39,403 bases of DNA from JAOABV01 sp039801465 (GCA_039801465.1 JBDRUT010000016.1:1-39403); one strand, 5' to 3'. Positions 16,070 to 24,984 are shown, counted from the stretch's first letter. Notes: generated by a model from the letters alone, not told the origin. Program-made: numbers and translations.

Positions 16070-18562
16070 ATGACCAATAGTCTTAATAATAATGGGTTAC
16101 CGCTTGATAAAGAGCTATCAGAAACAAATATCAAATCTGAAATACGGGCGGTGAGTCAAGATAGTGAACAGAATTATATTTTCCGTTATGTTGCGAAGCG
16201 TGACGGAAAAATACATGAATTTAATAAAGAAAAGATTACTAATGCAATTTTTAAGGCAGCACGGTCAGTTGGCGGAGAAGACCGTAAATTAGCCTCAGAA
16301 CTTGCAGATAAAGTTATTTTATATCTTTATAATAAGTATAAGGATGTGAAAAAAATTCCTGCAGTCGAAGAGATTCAAGATGCGATTGAAAAAGTTTTAA
16401 TTGAAGAAGGTCATGCTCAGACCGCAAAAGCATTTATTTTATATCGGGAAAAAAGGAGTCAATTAAGAAAGAAGCGTGCTTTAGAAAAAGCAATAAAAAC
16501 GCCTCCTTTGGAAGCTACGGATTACGCATTATTTGTCCGTACCACAGACGACCGGATTATTCATTGGGACCGCTCGCGCATTGTTTCTGCATTGGTACGC
16601 GAAGCAAATCTGGCTACAAGTTTAGCTGAAAAAATTGCGGAAGAAGTTGAAGATGTAATTTTAACTTCCGATGTTAATTTCATCACCTCAAGTCTAATTC
16701 GGGAAGTTGTCAATGTTAAATTGATTGAACACGGACTGGGTGAAACTAGAAAATGGCATGCCCGATTAGGTGTTCCGCTTTATGATGTGGAAAAGATTCT
16801 CTTATATCGAAACAAAGAGAATGCCAATACTCCGCATAATCCAGAAGCAACCAATATGACTTTAGCCGAATCGATTAAGAAACAATACGCTTTATCTGCA
16901 GTTTTTTCCGAAGAGACCGCTGAAGCCCATCGTAAAGGTGATATTCATCTTCATGATTTAGGTTTTATTGACCGACCGTACTGTTCCGGTCAATCTTTAG
17001 AGTATGTTAAAAAGTTTGGGTTGAGTCTACCTAGTGCTTTATCCATTGCCAAACCGGCAAAACATCCAGAAACACTTTTAGCCCATATGGTAAAATTTTC
17101 TGCTGCCTTACAAGGACATTTTGCCGGTGCGATTGGTTGGGATGCAGTTAATCTTTACTTTGCACCATTTTTAGTCGGAATGAATGATAAGGAGCTACAT
17201 CAATTAGCCCAAATGTTAGTCTTTGAATACTCGCAACAGAATGTCGCTCGTGGTGGTCAAGCCATCTTCTCAGATTTGAATCTCTATTGGGAAATTCCCA
17301 AACATTTTGAAAACACACCGGCAATCGGTCCTGGTGGTGAATATACGGGCAAAAAGTATGCTGATTACTTACCAGAAGCACAAAGATTTGTCTGGGCAAT
17401 TTTTGATGTCTATAAAGAAGGTGATGCTTCAGGACGACCATTTTTCTTTCCCAAACCTTTGGTCCATATTACCGAACGATTCTTCCAAACACCTGGTTGG
17501 CAAGATTTCTTATATCATATCTCGGATGTCGCAAGCGAAAAAGGAAATACCTATTTTGTCTTAGACCGGGGTGAGACCGCTAAAGTATCTGAGTGTTGTC
17601 GGCTTTCATTCAAATTAGAAAAATCCGATTTAGAAGACGCTGACCGTCCTTGGAAAATGCGATATTCGGCAATTCAAAATGTAACGCTTAACCTACCCCG
17701 TGCCGCATATCAGGCTAACCACCAAGATGATTTATTGTTTGCTAATATCAAAAGGCAATTGAATTTAGCCGCTGAAGCCCATTTACAGAAAAAGGCATTT
17801 TTAGAAAGACTCTTATCACTCAAAAACGATGGTCCGTTAGCATTACTCACAATGAACCATGATGGCGAAAGTTATCTGCGAATGCATCGAGCTACTTATC
17901 TTATTGGAATTTTAGGGTTAAACGAAATGGTGCAATATCATTTAGGTAGAGAACTTCACGAAGATGATGATGTCTTCTTGTTTGGTCTAAGAACTATAGC
18001 CTTTATTCGCGATGAAACTAAGAAACTTTCAGAGAAATATGGTTTAAGATTTGTTTTAGAACAAACTCCAGCAGAATCTACTGCTTATCGATTTGCTAAA
18101 CTTGACTTACAGTATTATCCTGACTGTGCGGAGAAAGTTGTTAAAGGGAGTATTAAAGATGGTGCAGTTTATTATACTAATTCAACTTATCTCAATATTG
18201 GACTGCCTATCGACCCAATTGAGCGCGTAATAAAAGAAGGAAAGTTTCATGATATGATAGAAGCCGGTGCATTAACTCATATCTGGCTAGCAGATGCCAG
18301 ACCGCCTAAAGAAGCAATTGCTAATTTTGTTGAGAAGACCTTTAGAAATTCGCATAATGCTCAAATTGCCTTTTCACCGGAATTTACCACTTGTAATAAT
18401 TGCTTTAAGACTGCACGGGGATTGCGAGACACTTGTCCTTATTGTCAATCTTTGGATGTCGACCATATTACCAGAGTTACTGGTTACTTTTCCCGGGTTT
18501 CAGGTTGGAATTTAGGCAAAAAGGCAGAGTTAAGAGATAGGTATAAAGGCGGAATTAGTTAA
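16070..18562 (+). CDS. nrdD: anaerobic ribonucleoside-triphosphate reductase (class III)
   Basis: 830 aa. It reduces NTPs to dNTPs with a glycyl radical, in the absence of oxygen. An N-terminal ATP-cone lies at about 38-132 (VAKRDGKIHEFNKEKITNAI); a second, degenerate ATP-cone-like domain at about 153-240 (VRTTDDRIIHWDRSRIVSAL). The catalytic barrel follows, with HDLGFIDRPYCSGQS and the VSECCRLSF cysteines. The C-terminus has the zinc site C775, C778, C789, C792 and the glycyl-radical site RVTGYFS, with G805 the likely radical residue. AAGGAG eight bases upstream of the ATG sets the start. The activase NrdG is not in the window. Pairing with nrdR indicates dNTP-responsive repression and an anaerobic lifestyle. 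Confidence 0.95.
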   Translation: MTNSLNNNGLPLDKELSETNIKSEIRAVSQDSEQNYIFRYVAKRDGKIHEFNKEKITNAIFKAARSVGGEDRKLASELADKVILYLYNKYKDVKKIPAVEEIQDAIEKVLIEEGHAQTAKAFILYREKRSQLRKKRALEKAIKTPPLEATDYALFVRTTDDRIIHWDRSRIVSALVREANLATSLAEKIAEEVEDVILTSDVNFITSSLIREVVNVKLIEHGLGETRKWHARLGVPLYDVEKILLYRNKENANTPHNPEATNMTLAESIKKQYALSAVFSEETAEAHRKGDIHLHDLGFIDRPYCSGQSLEYVKKFGLSLPSALSIAKPAKHPETLLAHMVKFSAALQGHFAGAIGWDAVNLYFAPFLVGMNDKELHQLAQMLVFEYSQQNVARGGQAIFSDLNLYWEIPKHFENTPAIGPGGEYTGKKYADYLPEAQRFVWAIFDVYKEGDASGRPFFFPKPLVHITERFFQTPGWQDFLYHISDVASEKGNTYFVLDRGETAKVSECCRLSFKLEKSDLEDADRPWKMRYSAIQNVTLNLPRAAYQANHQDDLLFANIKRQLNLAAEAHLQKKAFLERLLSLKNDGPLALLTMNHDGESYLRMHRATYLIGILGLNEMVQYHLGRELHEDDDVFLFGLRTIAFIRDETKKLSEKYGLRFVLEQTPAESTAYRFAKLDLQYYPDCAEKVVKGSIKDGAVYYTNSTYLNIGLPIDPIERVIKEGKFHDMIEAGALTHIWLADARPPKEAIANFVEKTFRNSHNAQIAFSPEFTTCNNCFKTARGLRDTCPYCQSLDVDHITRVTGYFSRVSGWNLGKKAELRDRYKGGIS

Positions 18563-18911
18563 CAATATTTATAAAATTCTTTTGATAAAAATAGAGAGAT
18601 TGTCAGTATTTGTGTGAATTTGGTTAAATTAAAGATAAAAGTATTACTTTTACTTTTCACCATAATAATGTTCATCTCATAAAAGCAGAGATTCCATTCT
18701 ATAATTAGAGATATTAGATTAGCAGTTTGATTTATAGTCAAATTTTGAAGAAAACTAATTAAATTAAAAATAAACAAATTCTTTTTTTGGGGTCTGATTT
18801 TAGTTAAATTAAAGACAAGAGTATTACTTTTATTTTTCAACGTAATAATGTTCATCTCATAAAATTTGTTAATATTCCAATTCACAAGGACGAAAAATTT
18901 ATTTTATAATT
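18563..18911. repeat. gene-free stretch with a long direct repeat
   Basis: Two copies of about 75 bp share GTTAAATTAAAGA(T/C)AA(A/G)AGTATTACTTTTA(C/T)TTTTCA and ATAATGTTCATCTCATAAAA, beginning at 18623 and 18803 (period 180 bp). A shorter decayed copy of the first block is near 18755. A 108-codon minus-strand frame crosses both copies, but its internal repetition simply mirrors the DNA repeat and I do not call it a gene. Confidence 0.7.
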
Positions 18912-19100
18912 ATGGAGGTTAAATTTTCGATTATTATATTGATTGGCTTGAATGATACAATCGGTTATCCAATAGACGAGCCGGTCGGCAAGCCGGGGAG
19001 CAAACCGAGGGGCATACCAGTCGGCAACCCGCCGGCTTACTCATCCGGCCATCGAATTAACAGATTCTGGGATTGCTCATATAGTTGCCAATTAATTTAA
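18912..19100 (+). other. GC-rich island with a doubtful 62-codon ORF
   Basis: At about 18960-19055 base composition jumps to strongly GC-rich inside otherwise AT-rich DNA. The unit GTCGGCAA(G/C)CC occurs at 18982 and 19020, surrounded by CCGG-containing short inverted repeats. One frame from ATG 18912 stays open for 62 codons and reads as a Gly/Pro-rich peptide (DEPVGKPGSKPRGIPVGNPP). It could be a minisatellite remnant, a structured RNA or a foreign scrap; I cannot decide and do not call a protein. Confidence 0.3.
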
Positions 19101-19189
19101 CTGATGGATAATCAACGGGATAATAGATAGGATTACCCAAGGTTTTGCCGACCCAGCACAATAGGATGGAGTTGAAAAATATTATAAAA

Positions 19190-19209
19190 CGCACATTGAT
19201 TTATGTGCG
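19190..19209 (-). terminator. possible terminator of the comF unit
   Basis: A perfect 7-bp stem, CGCACAT (19190-19196) and ATGTGCG (19203-19209), with a 6-nt loop. Read on the minus strand it is followed by a broken T-tract (TTTTATAATATTTTT). It lies about 330 nt beyond the comF stop, so the assignment is tentative. Confidence 0.4.
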
Positions 19210-19218
19210 CTAATTTAA

Positions 19219-19306
19219 TAAGAGGTCTCTGACAATGTTTTAATTACACATAAATTTTAGCAACACAAGTGATAATCCTATTGACTTTTCAATCGTTGTA
19301 ATCGTC
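19219..19306. repeat. dispersed intergenic repeat, comF-side copy
   Basis: These 88 bp align without long gaps to 24771-24858 at roughly 70% identity. Shared blocks are TCTCTGACAA, TTTTAGC(A/G)ACAC and TTTTCAATCG(T/G)TGTAATC. The remaining DNA up to 19537 contains no gene that I can see. Confidence 0.65.
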
Positions 19307-19537
19307 CCTTAAATCGCCGTAATCACTAAAGACGCCTTTTTCAGTATCCTCTTAAAAATCGACCAGTAACTAAAATTGATTAAAGGCTACTTGTAAAATT
19401 AAATGTTAATTCAACAAAATTTTCCCAAACACTATTAATTCTTTTATATACTTCAAAATAAAAGAGAGATTATATATTTGTTGATTTTAAGGTTTTGGCT
19501 GTTTCGGGAATTTTTTCAAAATTTGTATTGTTGAATT

Positions 19538-20281
19538 TCAAATGCGCGCGGTGGTAACAACAAGTCCATAGACTTCTTTAACACCATTCTGAAGTAAGAC
19601 TTTACCTGCTTCAGATAATGTTGCACCAGTAGTAATAACATCATCAATTAAAATTACTCTTTTGCCCTCTAATGAGACTTGCAAATTTTTCTTAAGTTGA
19701 TAAGCATCTTTAATATTTTCTGTTCTTAAAATGTGGTCAAGTTTAGTTTGTGATTTAGTGTTCTTTTTGCGGTGCAAACAATCCAGTAATGTAATTCCAG
19801 AATTAAATGCAGTTTCGCGAGCAAGCAGTAATGACTGATTGTATCCCCGTTCTCTTAATCGGGCAGGATGTAAGGGAATCGGCACAATAAAATCTGCTCG
19901 ACTTAAGACAGGGTCAGAACTAATCACATTGGCTAAACCAAGACCTAAAACTTGAGCAATTTTTCTTTTATTATGATACTTGAAATTATGAACTAATCCT
20001 TTATATGGTGGTACATATTTACCTAAGGCACGAATTCTGGTAAGTGTGCTGGTTTTAACACCAGACTTAAAAATTAGATGTTCACATCTCTCTTCCCAAT
20101 CTTTGGGCATTCCGCAAATCGGACAAACGCCCAAAGCATTTGTCGTGACTTGAATAAAACATTTTTCACAAATAATACCTTGCTCAAGATCTTTATCACA
20201 TCCATAACAACGAGGTGGAAATATAAAATCTAATAGGGCGGTCGATAGTTTTTTTAGTATTTGAGAAATAAATTTTAACAA
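19538..20281 (-). CDS. comF: ComF family amidophosphoribosyltransferase-like protein
   Basis: 247 aa. ComF proteins are cytoplasmic and needed for DNA uptake in competent bacteria; many non-competent genomes keep one. An N-terminal zinc region has cysteine pairs in PPRCYGC, ICEKC and VCPIC. The PRT domain ends in the PRPP-binding motif VILIDDVITTGATLSEAG. FVPIPLHP-type segment (IVPIPLHPARLRERGYNQS) is a strong family signature. The start is a TTG at 20281 with AAAGGG upstream. Same strand as lgt, 276 bp apart. Confidence 0.9.
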   Translation of the reverse strand: MLKFISQILKKLSTALLDFIFPPRCYGCDKDLEQGIICEKCFIQVTTNALGVCPICGMPKDWEERCEHLIFKSGVKTSTLTRIRALGKYVPPYKGLVHNFKYHNKRKIAQVLGLGLANVISSDPVLSRADFIVPIPLHPARLRERGYNQSLLLARETAFNSGITLLDCLHRKKNTKSQTKLDHILRTENIKDAYQLKKNLQVSLEGKRVILIDDVITTGATLSEAGKVLLQNGVKEVYGLVVTTARI

Positions 20282-20557
20282 CTTAACCCTTTAATATAAT
20301 AGAAAGTTCTGAAGAAGTGTGACTGAAGATAGAAATAAGCTTCAAAGGTTTAAAAGTTCAATATTCAAAAATAAAATGTGGTGTTCTCTTTGAATTTTGG
20401 TTTGTCATTTTGACTTTTGAGTTTTGCACTTTGAATTTATGCTTAGTATGACAAATGGCGGTCTACTTTTAGGCACAGATGACTGAATAAAATTCAGTAG
20501 CGAAAATGTCTTGCGCAGAGTTCTCAATTATAAAGATATGACAAACGAAAATAGAAA
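20282..20557. repeat. low-complexity spacer and small hairpin
   Basis: Heptad-like simple sequence built on TTCAAAAGT / TTTTGAATT fills 20335-20440. A perfect hairpin ACTGAAT (20482-20488) / ATTCAGT (20492-20498) follows. CTTGCGCAGAGTTCTC near 20509 resembles 7115-7130. No gene. Confidence 0.5.
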
Positions 20558-21319
20558 TTATTGTTTACTTTTTATCCGAATAATTATAAAGACAATCGCA
20601 AAAATCGCTAGTCCTAAAGCAATGATTTGGTTAACCCAGAAATTGGCTGAGTCTTCATAGTATCTCACAAAATCTATTCCAAATCTAAATAATGAATAGA
20701 GTAAAAGAATTATACCAAATAATACGCCTGATTTAAGTTGTCTCTTTTCTAATATTAGTGCTAAAATAAAAAGTATTAGTCCAGCAAAAGACGAGTAGAG
20801 TTGAGTCGGATGAATCGGACAATCAAAAGTATATCCTGCAGCCGAATGTTTGGGAAATATAACTCCGAAAGAAGAGTTGGTTGGTTTTCCAAAACAACAG
20901 CCATTAAGAAAACAGCCGATACGGGTAAAAAATTCACCGAGCACAACTGCAGGTGTAATTGCATCCAGCATTTTTAATAAAGGCATCCGTTCTTTTTTCG
21001 CATAAAGAATACCAGCAATTAACCCAAAAAGAAATCCGCCATAGAACATTAAACCACCTAAACCACCACGCCAAAAAGCAATGATGCCGATTATGTCATT
21101 GGCAAATTCAGACCAATGGAAGATAACATAAAACAACCGAGCACCAATAATTACTGCGACTAAGACGATTAATGCCAGATTAGTAATTTTATCAGGATGA
21201 ACTCCAAATCGCTTTGCTCGGTTTTCAACAATTTTGGTGCCGATTAAAAAAGAGATAAATAAGAAAAGGCCATAGGAATAAATATTAATATTACCAATTC
21301 TAAAAAGGGTTGGATGCAT
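20558..21319 (-). CDS. lgt: prolipoprotein diacylglyceryl transferase
   Basis: 253 aa. It transfers diacylglycerol from phosphatidylglycerol to the lipobox cysteine of prelipoproteins at the inner membrane. About seven hydrophobic segments. Signature segments are YSYGLFLFISFLIGT, RGGLGGLMFYGGF and the Lgt box GEFFTRIGCFLNGCCFGKP, with HPTQLYSS later. AAGGAG lies 10 nt before the ATG. The solute-binding protein at 34822-36075 looks like one of its substrates. Confidence 0.95.
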   Translation of the reverse strand: MHPTLFRIGNINIYSYGLFLFISFLIGTKIVENRAKRFGVHPDKITNLALIVLVAVIIGARLFYVIFHWSEFANDIIGIIAFWRGGLGGLMFYGGFLFGLIAGILYAKKERMPLLKMLDAITPAVVLGEFFTRIGCFLNGCCFGKPTNSSFGVIFPKHSAAGYTFDCPIHPTQLYSSFAGLILFILALILEKRQLKSGVLFGIILLLYSLFRFGIDFVRYYEDSANFWVNQIIALGLAIFAIVFIIIRIKSKQ

Positions 21320-21324
21320 AATTT

Positions 21325-21402
21325 ATAATTCTCCTTATTATTTCATAAAAGCAAGCCAAACAAAGCATTAATATAAATGCAAGCATAATTTCTACATCTT
21401 CT
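21325..21402 (-). repeat. possible echo of the lgt leader
   Basis: Between the protease stop and lgt, GCATAATTTCTACATCTTCT (from about 21383) resembles GCATAATTTATAATTCTCCT at the lgt start, about 65 bp apart. The match is short (about 25 bp) and uncertain. Confidence 0.35.
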
Positions 21403-22473
21403 TTATTTTATAGGAAACGGATTAGGCGTAAATGAACAGACCATTATTAGAAGGGCAAAGATGACTAAGACTTTATCGCTGGTTCTCAGTGGTGTAATAT
21501 CATCTTGAGTTTGGGGATGTCTTAATCCGATGATTAAAATTAAGAAAATCCAAAAGAACCAACCAGGCCAGAGAACACCTAATCCTGCCATTAAAGGTAT
21601 AAGTAGCACTGTGACAATTTTGCGATGTTTCCCTAATAATGCATAAGCAATATGTCCACCATCAAGTTGTCCTGCTGGAATCAGATTTAATGCAGTAACA
21701 AATAATCCTAACCAACCAGCAAATGCCATTGGGCTTAATACTAAATCAAAACCTTCAGGAATATTACGATGAAAGATAAAAGTCAGAAATTTAAATAAAA
21801 GGGGCACACCTAATCGAATCTGATGATCGGTTTCAATAATTTGAGAAATTTGTGAATGGGCAATACCAACAATGGTTATTGGTAAGGAAATTAAAAAGCC
21901 GACGATTGGACCCGCAACTCCAATTCTTAATAAAGCACGACGATTGGGTAGCATTGATTTAATTCTAATAAATGCACCCATTGTACCAACTAATGGATGC
22001 GGAATTGGTAAAAAGTATGGCAAAGTTACTGAAACGCCATAGTGTCGAGAAATAAAATAATGGCCGAGTTCGTGTCCGCCTAATATTACTAACAACGAAA
22101 ACGAAAACGGTATGCCGAGTGCAAAATCTTTGAATTGAGAAAAAGGATTGCCACCACGATTAATTGCACCAATCAATAAGGTGGTAAAGACCGTTGCAAT
22201 AAACAGAATCAAATTAATAAAATTTGAACTTAACCAACTCTTATTTTCCGATTTAATTTCTGATACTGGAATTAAATGAATCTTATGTGGATAAGCTTGA
22301 GCAGGTAATTTTTCAAATAATGGCTGATAACCGAGCTCGTGAAAATAATCTCTTAAATTTTTGATATTTTCTTCCAGTGGCGAAAGAATTTTGCCGGTGA
22401 TATGGGTTGCTTGTATTTCAGCAATTTCCATATACTCGGACAATTCTTTTTCATCAATCAGAAAACTTTCCAT
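21403..22473 (-). CDS. site-2 protease family (M50) membrane metalloprotease
   Basis: 356 aa. An intramembrane zinc protease. A soluble N-terminal domain of about 80 residues precedes the membrane part. The zinc motif HELGH is at H134, E135, H138 (ILGGHELGHYFISRHYGV), and the second ligand motif LNLIPAGQLDGGH is near residue 270. Several further hydrophobic helices follow. There is no PDZ domain, so it is closer to the plant EGY/cyanobacterial S2P type than to RseP. It follows a small unknown gene by 21 bp and was probably co-transcribed with it. Substrate unknown. Confidence 0.9.
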   Translation of the reverse strand: MESFLIDEKELSEYMEIAEIQATHITGKILSPLEENIKNLRDYFHELGYQPLFEKLPAQAYPHKIHLIPVSEIKSENKSWLSSNFINLILFIATVFTTLLIGAINRGGNPFSQFKDFALGIPFSFSLLVILGGHELGHYFISRHYGVSVTLPYFLPIPHPLVGTMGAFIRIKSMLPNRRALLRIGVAGPIVGFLISLPITIVGIAHSQISQIIETDHQIRLGVPLLFKFLTFIFHRNIPEGFDLVLSPMAFAGWLGLFVTALNLIPAGQLDGGHIAYALLGKHRKIVTVLLIPLMAGLGVLWPGWFFWIFLILIIGLRHPQTQDDITPLRTSDKVLVIFALLIMVCSFTPNPFPIK

Positions 22474-22494
22474 ATTTATGTGGTAAAAAGTTAT

Positions 22495-22863
22495 TTATTG
22501 GTCAGGTTCAGTTGCGCCCATTTTTCTTATTCTTTGGACATACCGACGCAAGAACTCTAAACTCTCTAAAAGACTCGTAGGTTGGATTACGATTCGGTTG
22601 CTAACAGAAAGAACTTTTAAGCCATAACTGGAACGACCGGCTTCAGCAATACGAAATCCACCACTAAATGCGATGGGATATTTGGAATACATTTTACCAG
22701 TGGATTGGTTTAAGAATTTGATTAAATCCGAAACAACTAAAGGTATAACTTCATCAATATTAGCGTCTGGTTTTAAGGGAAGAATCACAATTTCGCCGCC
22801 GAAACTCCGGTCATCTTTTATCGCAACATTTTTCGTGTTTATGAATTTAATAAATTCACTCAT
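22495..22863 (-). CDS. small conserved-looking protein of unknown function
   Basis: 122 aa that I do not recognise. It is soluble-looking, with no signal peptide, no cysteines and no obvious nucleotide-binding motif. Two basic/amphipathic stretches occur at the C-terminus (LEFLRRYVQRIRKMGA). The frame is clean, and codon use resembles its neighbours. Its stop is 21 bp before the start of the site-2 protease, so the pair probably forms one unit; a regulatory or partner role with the protease is a guess from position only. Confidence 0.65.
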   Translation of the reverse strand: MSEFIKFINTKNVAIKDDRSFGGEIVILPLKPDANIDEVIPLVVSDLIKFLNQSTGKMYSKYPIAFSGGFRIAEAGRSSYGLKVLSVSNRIVIQPTSLLESLEFLRRYVQRIRKMGATEPDQ

Positions 22864-23029
22864 TAGGTTTTGCTAATTCGCGATTTTTATACTTCCATTC
22901 AAATAAAATTGCATTATCTTCAATTTTCCACAAAAATTGATCATATCTCTACATTCAATCATCGGATATTTCTGATTTACTGTTTTTTTAATATATTCAG
23001 TCATCGGCGATTTCTTGTTCGCTATTCAC

Positions 23030-24274
23030 TTACGCTTCCTTTCCGAATAAGCAAGCATAGACTTTTGCATCATTGACCATATTTTCGATTATACAGTATT
23101 CATTAGGTTGATGTGCGGTATTGGCAAATTTCCCCCAGACAACTGCAGGAAAACCGCGTCGTCGTAAAATTGCCGCAACAGTTCCGCCGCCAATTCCTCT
23201 TGGTTTTGCGTTAACATTATAGACTTTTTTAATTGCTTGCTTAAGTAGTTTGACAACATCTGCATCAGTTGAAGTTGGCGGTGCGGCTTGTTCACCTTGA
23301 ACTTTTTCTAAAACAATCTTCGCGGAATACTTGGTTTGAAATTTGGCAAGTTCTTCTTGAAGGTCAGTGATAATATTTTGAATGTCATATTCGGGTAAAA
23401 TTCGACAATCAAAATAGAATATATCTTCACCAGGAATCGTGTTGATATTGGGAACATTGCTCTCTTTTTTAGTTGGCTCAAATGTTGAAATCGGTGGTGA
23501 AAACAAACGATTTTTTGCTTTATATCTTTTCTTGAAAAACTTATCTAAATGACAAATTAAATTTGCTGCAACACGATGGGCATTTAGTCCATGATGAGGT
23601 GCTGATGCATGGGCTTGTTTGCCGTAGACAATAAATTTCAACCAAAGCATCGATTTTTCTGCAATCTCAAGTAAAGTCCCATCTTCATTACCGGCATCGG
23701 CAACAACGAACAAATCGTCTTTTTTAAATAGTTCAGGATAGTTGTTAACTAAATATTGGACGCCAAATTTACTGCCGGTTTCTTCATCCGCTACTAATAG
23801 CAGACAGACATTATAATTGGGTGTTAAGCCTAATGATTTTAAGACTTTTATTGCGATAATGGAAGCAACCATCTCTTGTTGGTTGTCTTCGGTACCACGG
23901 CCATAGATTTTTCCATCTTTAACTACTGCTTGAAATGGGTCAGTTTGCCATAGGTCTTTTGACCCAGGTGGCACAATATCAAGATGTGTCATAATCCATA
24001 TCGTTCGATTACGATTAATGCCTTCTAAACGGACAACAAGATTTGGACGATAACCTGCTGGAACTGAATTATCCGGCGCATTATATTCTTTGATATTCAA
24101 TGACAGGCCAGATAAATAATCGAGTAAATATTTTGCTTTCTCGGCTTCTCCGCTACCACCATTTATTGGGCCGATTGCTGGAATTGCAACAAGTTCAGAT
24201 TGCAGTTTAATCATTTCCGAACTTTCTGCATCAATTGTTTCTCTAATCTTTTGCCAAACTTTATCTTTCCACAT
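23030..24274 (-). CDS. M20 family metallopeptidase (ArgE/DapE/CPG2 type)
   Basis: 414 aa. A cytosolic di-zinc hydrolase of amide bonds. Metal-site segments are THLDIVPPG, YGRGTEDNQQEMVAS (bridging aspartate) and VADEETGSKFG (catalytic and metal glutamates), followed by a dimerisation domain with KQAHASAPHHGLNAH, and the C-terminal histidine region NTAHQPNEY. The first Zn loop and the long length fit the group of M20 enzymes annotated as Xaa-His dipeptidase-like or diaminopimelate-like; the substrate cannot be read. AAGGAG precedes the ATG by 8 nt. Confidence 0.88.
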   Translation of the reverse strand: MWKDKVWQKIRETIDAESSEMIKLQSELVAIPAIGPINGGSGEAEKAKYLLDYLSGLSLNIKEYNAPDNSVPAGYRPNLVVRLEGINRNRTIWIMTHLDIVPPGSKDLWQTDPFQAVVKDGKIYGRGTEDNQQEMVASIIAIKVLKSLGLTPNYNVCLLLVADEETGSKFGVQYLVNNYPELFKKDDLFVVADAGNEDGTLLEIAEKSMLWLKFIVYGKQAHASAPHHGLNAHRVAANLICHLDKFFKKRYKAKNRLFSPPISTFEPTKKESNVPNINTIPGEDIFYFDCRILPEYDIQNIITDLQEELAKFQTKYSAKIVLEKVQGEQAAPPTSTDADVVKLLKQAIKKVYNVNAKPRGIGGGTVAAILRRRGFPAVVWGKFANTAHQPNEYCIIENMVNDAKVYACLFGKEA

Positions 24275-24590
24275 TTTTGCTCCTTAATAAAAATATTGTT
24301 CAATCAATTTTAATAGTATGATAATCGAAAGTTAATATAAAACTATACAGAAATAATATCAGTTTTGCAAGAGTTAGATACAAAGAAATCAAGATTAGCA
24401 AAAATATTATCTTTTCAATTATAATATAGGTCAAAAACCGGTTTAATGTAAAAATCTCTTATTTAATAAAATATTGCACAAGATTTTCAAATACTGAGCA
24501 TAAATTCAAAATGCAAAACTTTTGAACCTTTTAACTTTTGAGCTTTTCTCTTTAAATCTTATTCTGTCTTTGGAATCTGAGAAAAAGTCT

Positions 24591-24860
24591 TGATTGTGCG
24601 GATACTATGGCAACCCAATTGATATTTTGTCGCTAATTGTATTATTGCGCTAGGTGGTTTTAGAAAAAAATTTGATTGTGCAATATTATAGCGAAACTAT
24701 CGATAATTGTATCAGTTTTTCAATCGTTATAATCGTTTTTTAAAATAAAAGCATTTTTTCAAAGATTTCTTTCAGAGATCTCTGACAAGATTGTGTTTAT
24801 GCAGATACTTTAGCGACACCAACAATAATTCTTTTGATTTTTCAATCGGTGTAATCAATC
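24591..24860. repeat. three diverged copies of the dispersed repeat
   Basis: Copies start near 24591, 24673 and 24771. The first two share TGATTGTGC followed by a diverged middle; the last two share TTTTTCAATCG(T/G)T(A/G)TAATC. Copy 3 opens with a perfect 12-bp palindrome CAGAGATCTCTG (24773-24784). It matches 19219-19306. Confidence 0.6.
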
Positions 24861-24894
24861 AAAGCGAATCTCCCGAGCTTTCGAAAATTAATAC

Positions 24895-24923
24895 TTGACA
24901 TTTTGGGTTTTTTCCGTTATAAA
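24895..24923 (+). promoter_or_regulatory. promoter of the ribosomal protein operon
   Basis: TTGACA at 24895-24900, 17-bp spacer, TATAAA at 24918-24923: nearly ideal sigma70 spacing. Transcription should start near 24930, giving a leader of about 78 nt. Confidence 0.75.
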
Positions 24924-24939
24924 TTATGTTTATATTATG

Positions 24940-24984
24940 CCATCAACCATTTGATAAAATAGAATGACTAATAGGGGTTGATGG
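24940..24984 (+). promoter_or_regulatory. leader hairpin upstream of rplM
   Basis: A perfect 9-bp inverted repeat, CCATCAACC (24940-24948) and GGTTGATGG (24976-24984), with a 27-nt loop, sits at the 5' end of the predicted transcript. Directly after it, ATG 24989 opens a 12-codon frame that ends at 25027, overlapping the rplM start in another frame. rplM has no Shine-Dalgarno sequence. This could be a ribosomal-protein autoregulatory leader; no known leader family was matched. Confidence 0.5.

Noticed and set aside
18559..18885. 108-codon minus-strand ORF with internal peptide repeats
   Set aside because: Its repeats simply follow the intergenic DNA repeat; composition is Asn/Ile/Phe/Lys-rich as expected of AT-rich noise, and no ribosome site or domain is seen.
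18956..19060. Known riboswitch or group II intron domain
   Set aside because: None of the conserved cores I know could be found in the GC-rich island.
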